Positions 63,688-64,000 of a stretch of DNA of 64,000 nucleotides are shown in pieces. The position numbers and the translations under genes are program-made. Numbering within the stretch: position 1 is the stretch's first letter; every line of letters starts with the position of its first letter. Under the pieces are notes generated by a model that was not told where the DNA came from, did no database searches, and worked only from the letters and a program-made list of their open reading frames with translations. The stretch comes from Kribbella sp. NBC_00382. Its GTDB lineage: Bacteria > Actinomycetota > Actinomycetes > Propionibacteriales > Kribbellaceae. The DNA lies in NCBI RefSeq assembly GCF_036067295.1, contig NZ_CP107954.1, positions 5,456,001 through 5,520,000 on the forward strand, in the 5' to 3' direction.

Positions 63688-64000
63688 ATGGGTAGTCAGG
63701 TACAGGTCACCGACGAGCTGCACGAGTACATGGTCGCGCACGGAATGCCGCTGGACGAGGTGGCGAGCGATCTGGTCGCCGAGACCCAGGCACTGGGCGG
63801 CGTCTCCGAGATGCTGACCACCGCTGACCAGGCGGCGCTGCTGACGACGCTGACCCGGCTGGTGGGCGCCCGCCGCGCGGTCGAGATCGGTACCTTCACC
63901 GGGTTCTCCGCGCTGGCGATCTCCCGCGGGCTGCCGGCCGACGGCGAGCTGATCTGCCTCGACGTGAGCGACGAGTGGACCTCGATCGGGCGCCGGTACT
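63688..64000 (+). CDS. O-methyltransferase (partial, cut by window edge)
   Basis: The first ~104 codons of a class I SAM-dependent methyltransferase of the caffeoyl-CoA/catechol OMT type: an N-terminal helix (TDELHEYMVAHGMPLDEVA), then LTRLVGARRAVEIGTFTGFS (SAM motif I) and ADGELICLDVSDEW (motif II). ATG at 63688 follows AGGATGGCGGG. The frame is open to the end of the window. Substrate unknown. Confidence 0.85.
   Translation, partial: MGSQVQVTDELHEYMVAHGMPLDEVASDLVAETQALGGVSEMLTTADQAALLTTLTRLVGARRAVEIGTFTGFSALAISRGLPADGELICLDVSDEWTSIGRRY

Overview
The window is high-GC actinobacterial chromosome. glnA2, glnE, panB, nadE, map, a WhiB protein and a mycobacterial-type adenosine kinase lie close together, as in Streptomyces and Mycobacterium. 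Signals include GTG starts, TANNNT -10 boxes 6-7 nt before start codons, and long GC hairpin terminators. Large secreted and cytoplasmic glycosidases suggest a soil saprophyte. A Kribbella- or Nocardioides-like organism fits best, but no rRNA or tRNA is present to confirm it.

Layout. 0.06-7.4 kb: a DUF952 protein, then a secreted carbohydrate operon (GH95-like hydrolase, sugar dehydrogenase with PKD and CBM6 modules, ThuA-CBM6 protein). 7.5-20.6 kb: S10 peptidase, nucleotidyltransferase, GNAT, map, a Lys/Ala-rich histone-like protein, a BtuF-like receptor, a 58-aa Cys-rich protein under a probable iron box, NUDIX, aldo/keto reductase, a panB with a very long N-terminal extension, and nadE. 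20.0-23.6 kb: a regulator divergent from a hydrolase, a 164-bp inverted-repeat element, and an HTTM/DCC membrane group. 23.7-30.3 kb: glnA2, glnE, an ArsR-SRPBCC pair and trmB. 30.3-37.1 kb: GH78 rhamnosidase, then an FAD oxidoreductase-DUF1365-CFA synthase-SDR lipid operon. 37.2-41.6 kb: a cysteine-type leader peptide, ssuABC, a PLDc_N protein and a SCO6745-family protein. 41.6-42.7 kb: a gene-free block of dispersed repeats. 42.7-47.1 kb: WhiB, a MerR regulator with a B12-type domain, small enzymes, and a DAHP synthase behind a complete ribosome-mediated attenuator. 47.1-56.8 kb: phospholipase C, TetR/quinone reductase, LacI/GH32, epoxide hydrolase, ybaK, a cysteine-bearing regulator divergent from folE, and an uncharacterised paralogue. 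57.0-61.0 kb: the Hen1-Pnkp RNA repair operon. 61.0-64.0 kb: an aldo/keto reductase-TetR operon, adenosine kinase, and a methyltransferase cut by the window edge.

How the parts work together. Nitrogen: glnA2 and glnE (synthetase and adenylyltransferase). Sulfur: ssuABC behind a Cys-ending leader. Aromatic synthesis: a Tyr/Trp/Phe-rich leader in front of DAHP synthase. RNA damage: Hen1 methylates the 2'-OH of a 3' end and Pnkp heals and seals it. Several divergent regulator/enzyme pairs have symmetric operators visible between them. The most unusual items are the panB extension with 22 pentapeptide repeats, the two leader peptides, the iron-box Cys-rich micro-gene, the inverted-repeat element, and the paralogous pair with GTGA-coupled mini-ORFs.
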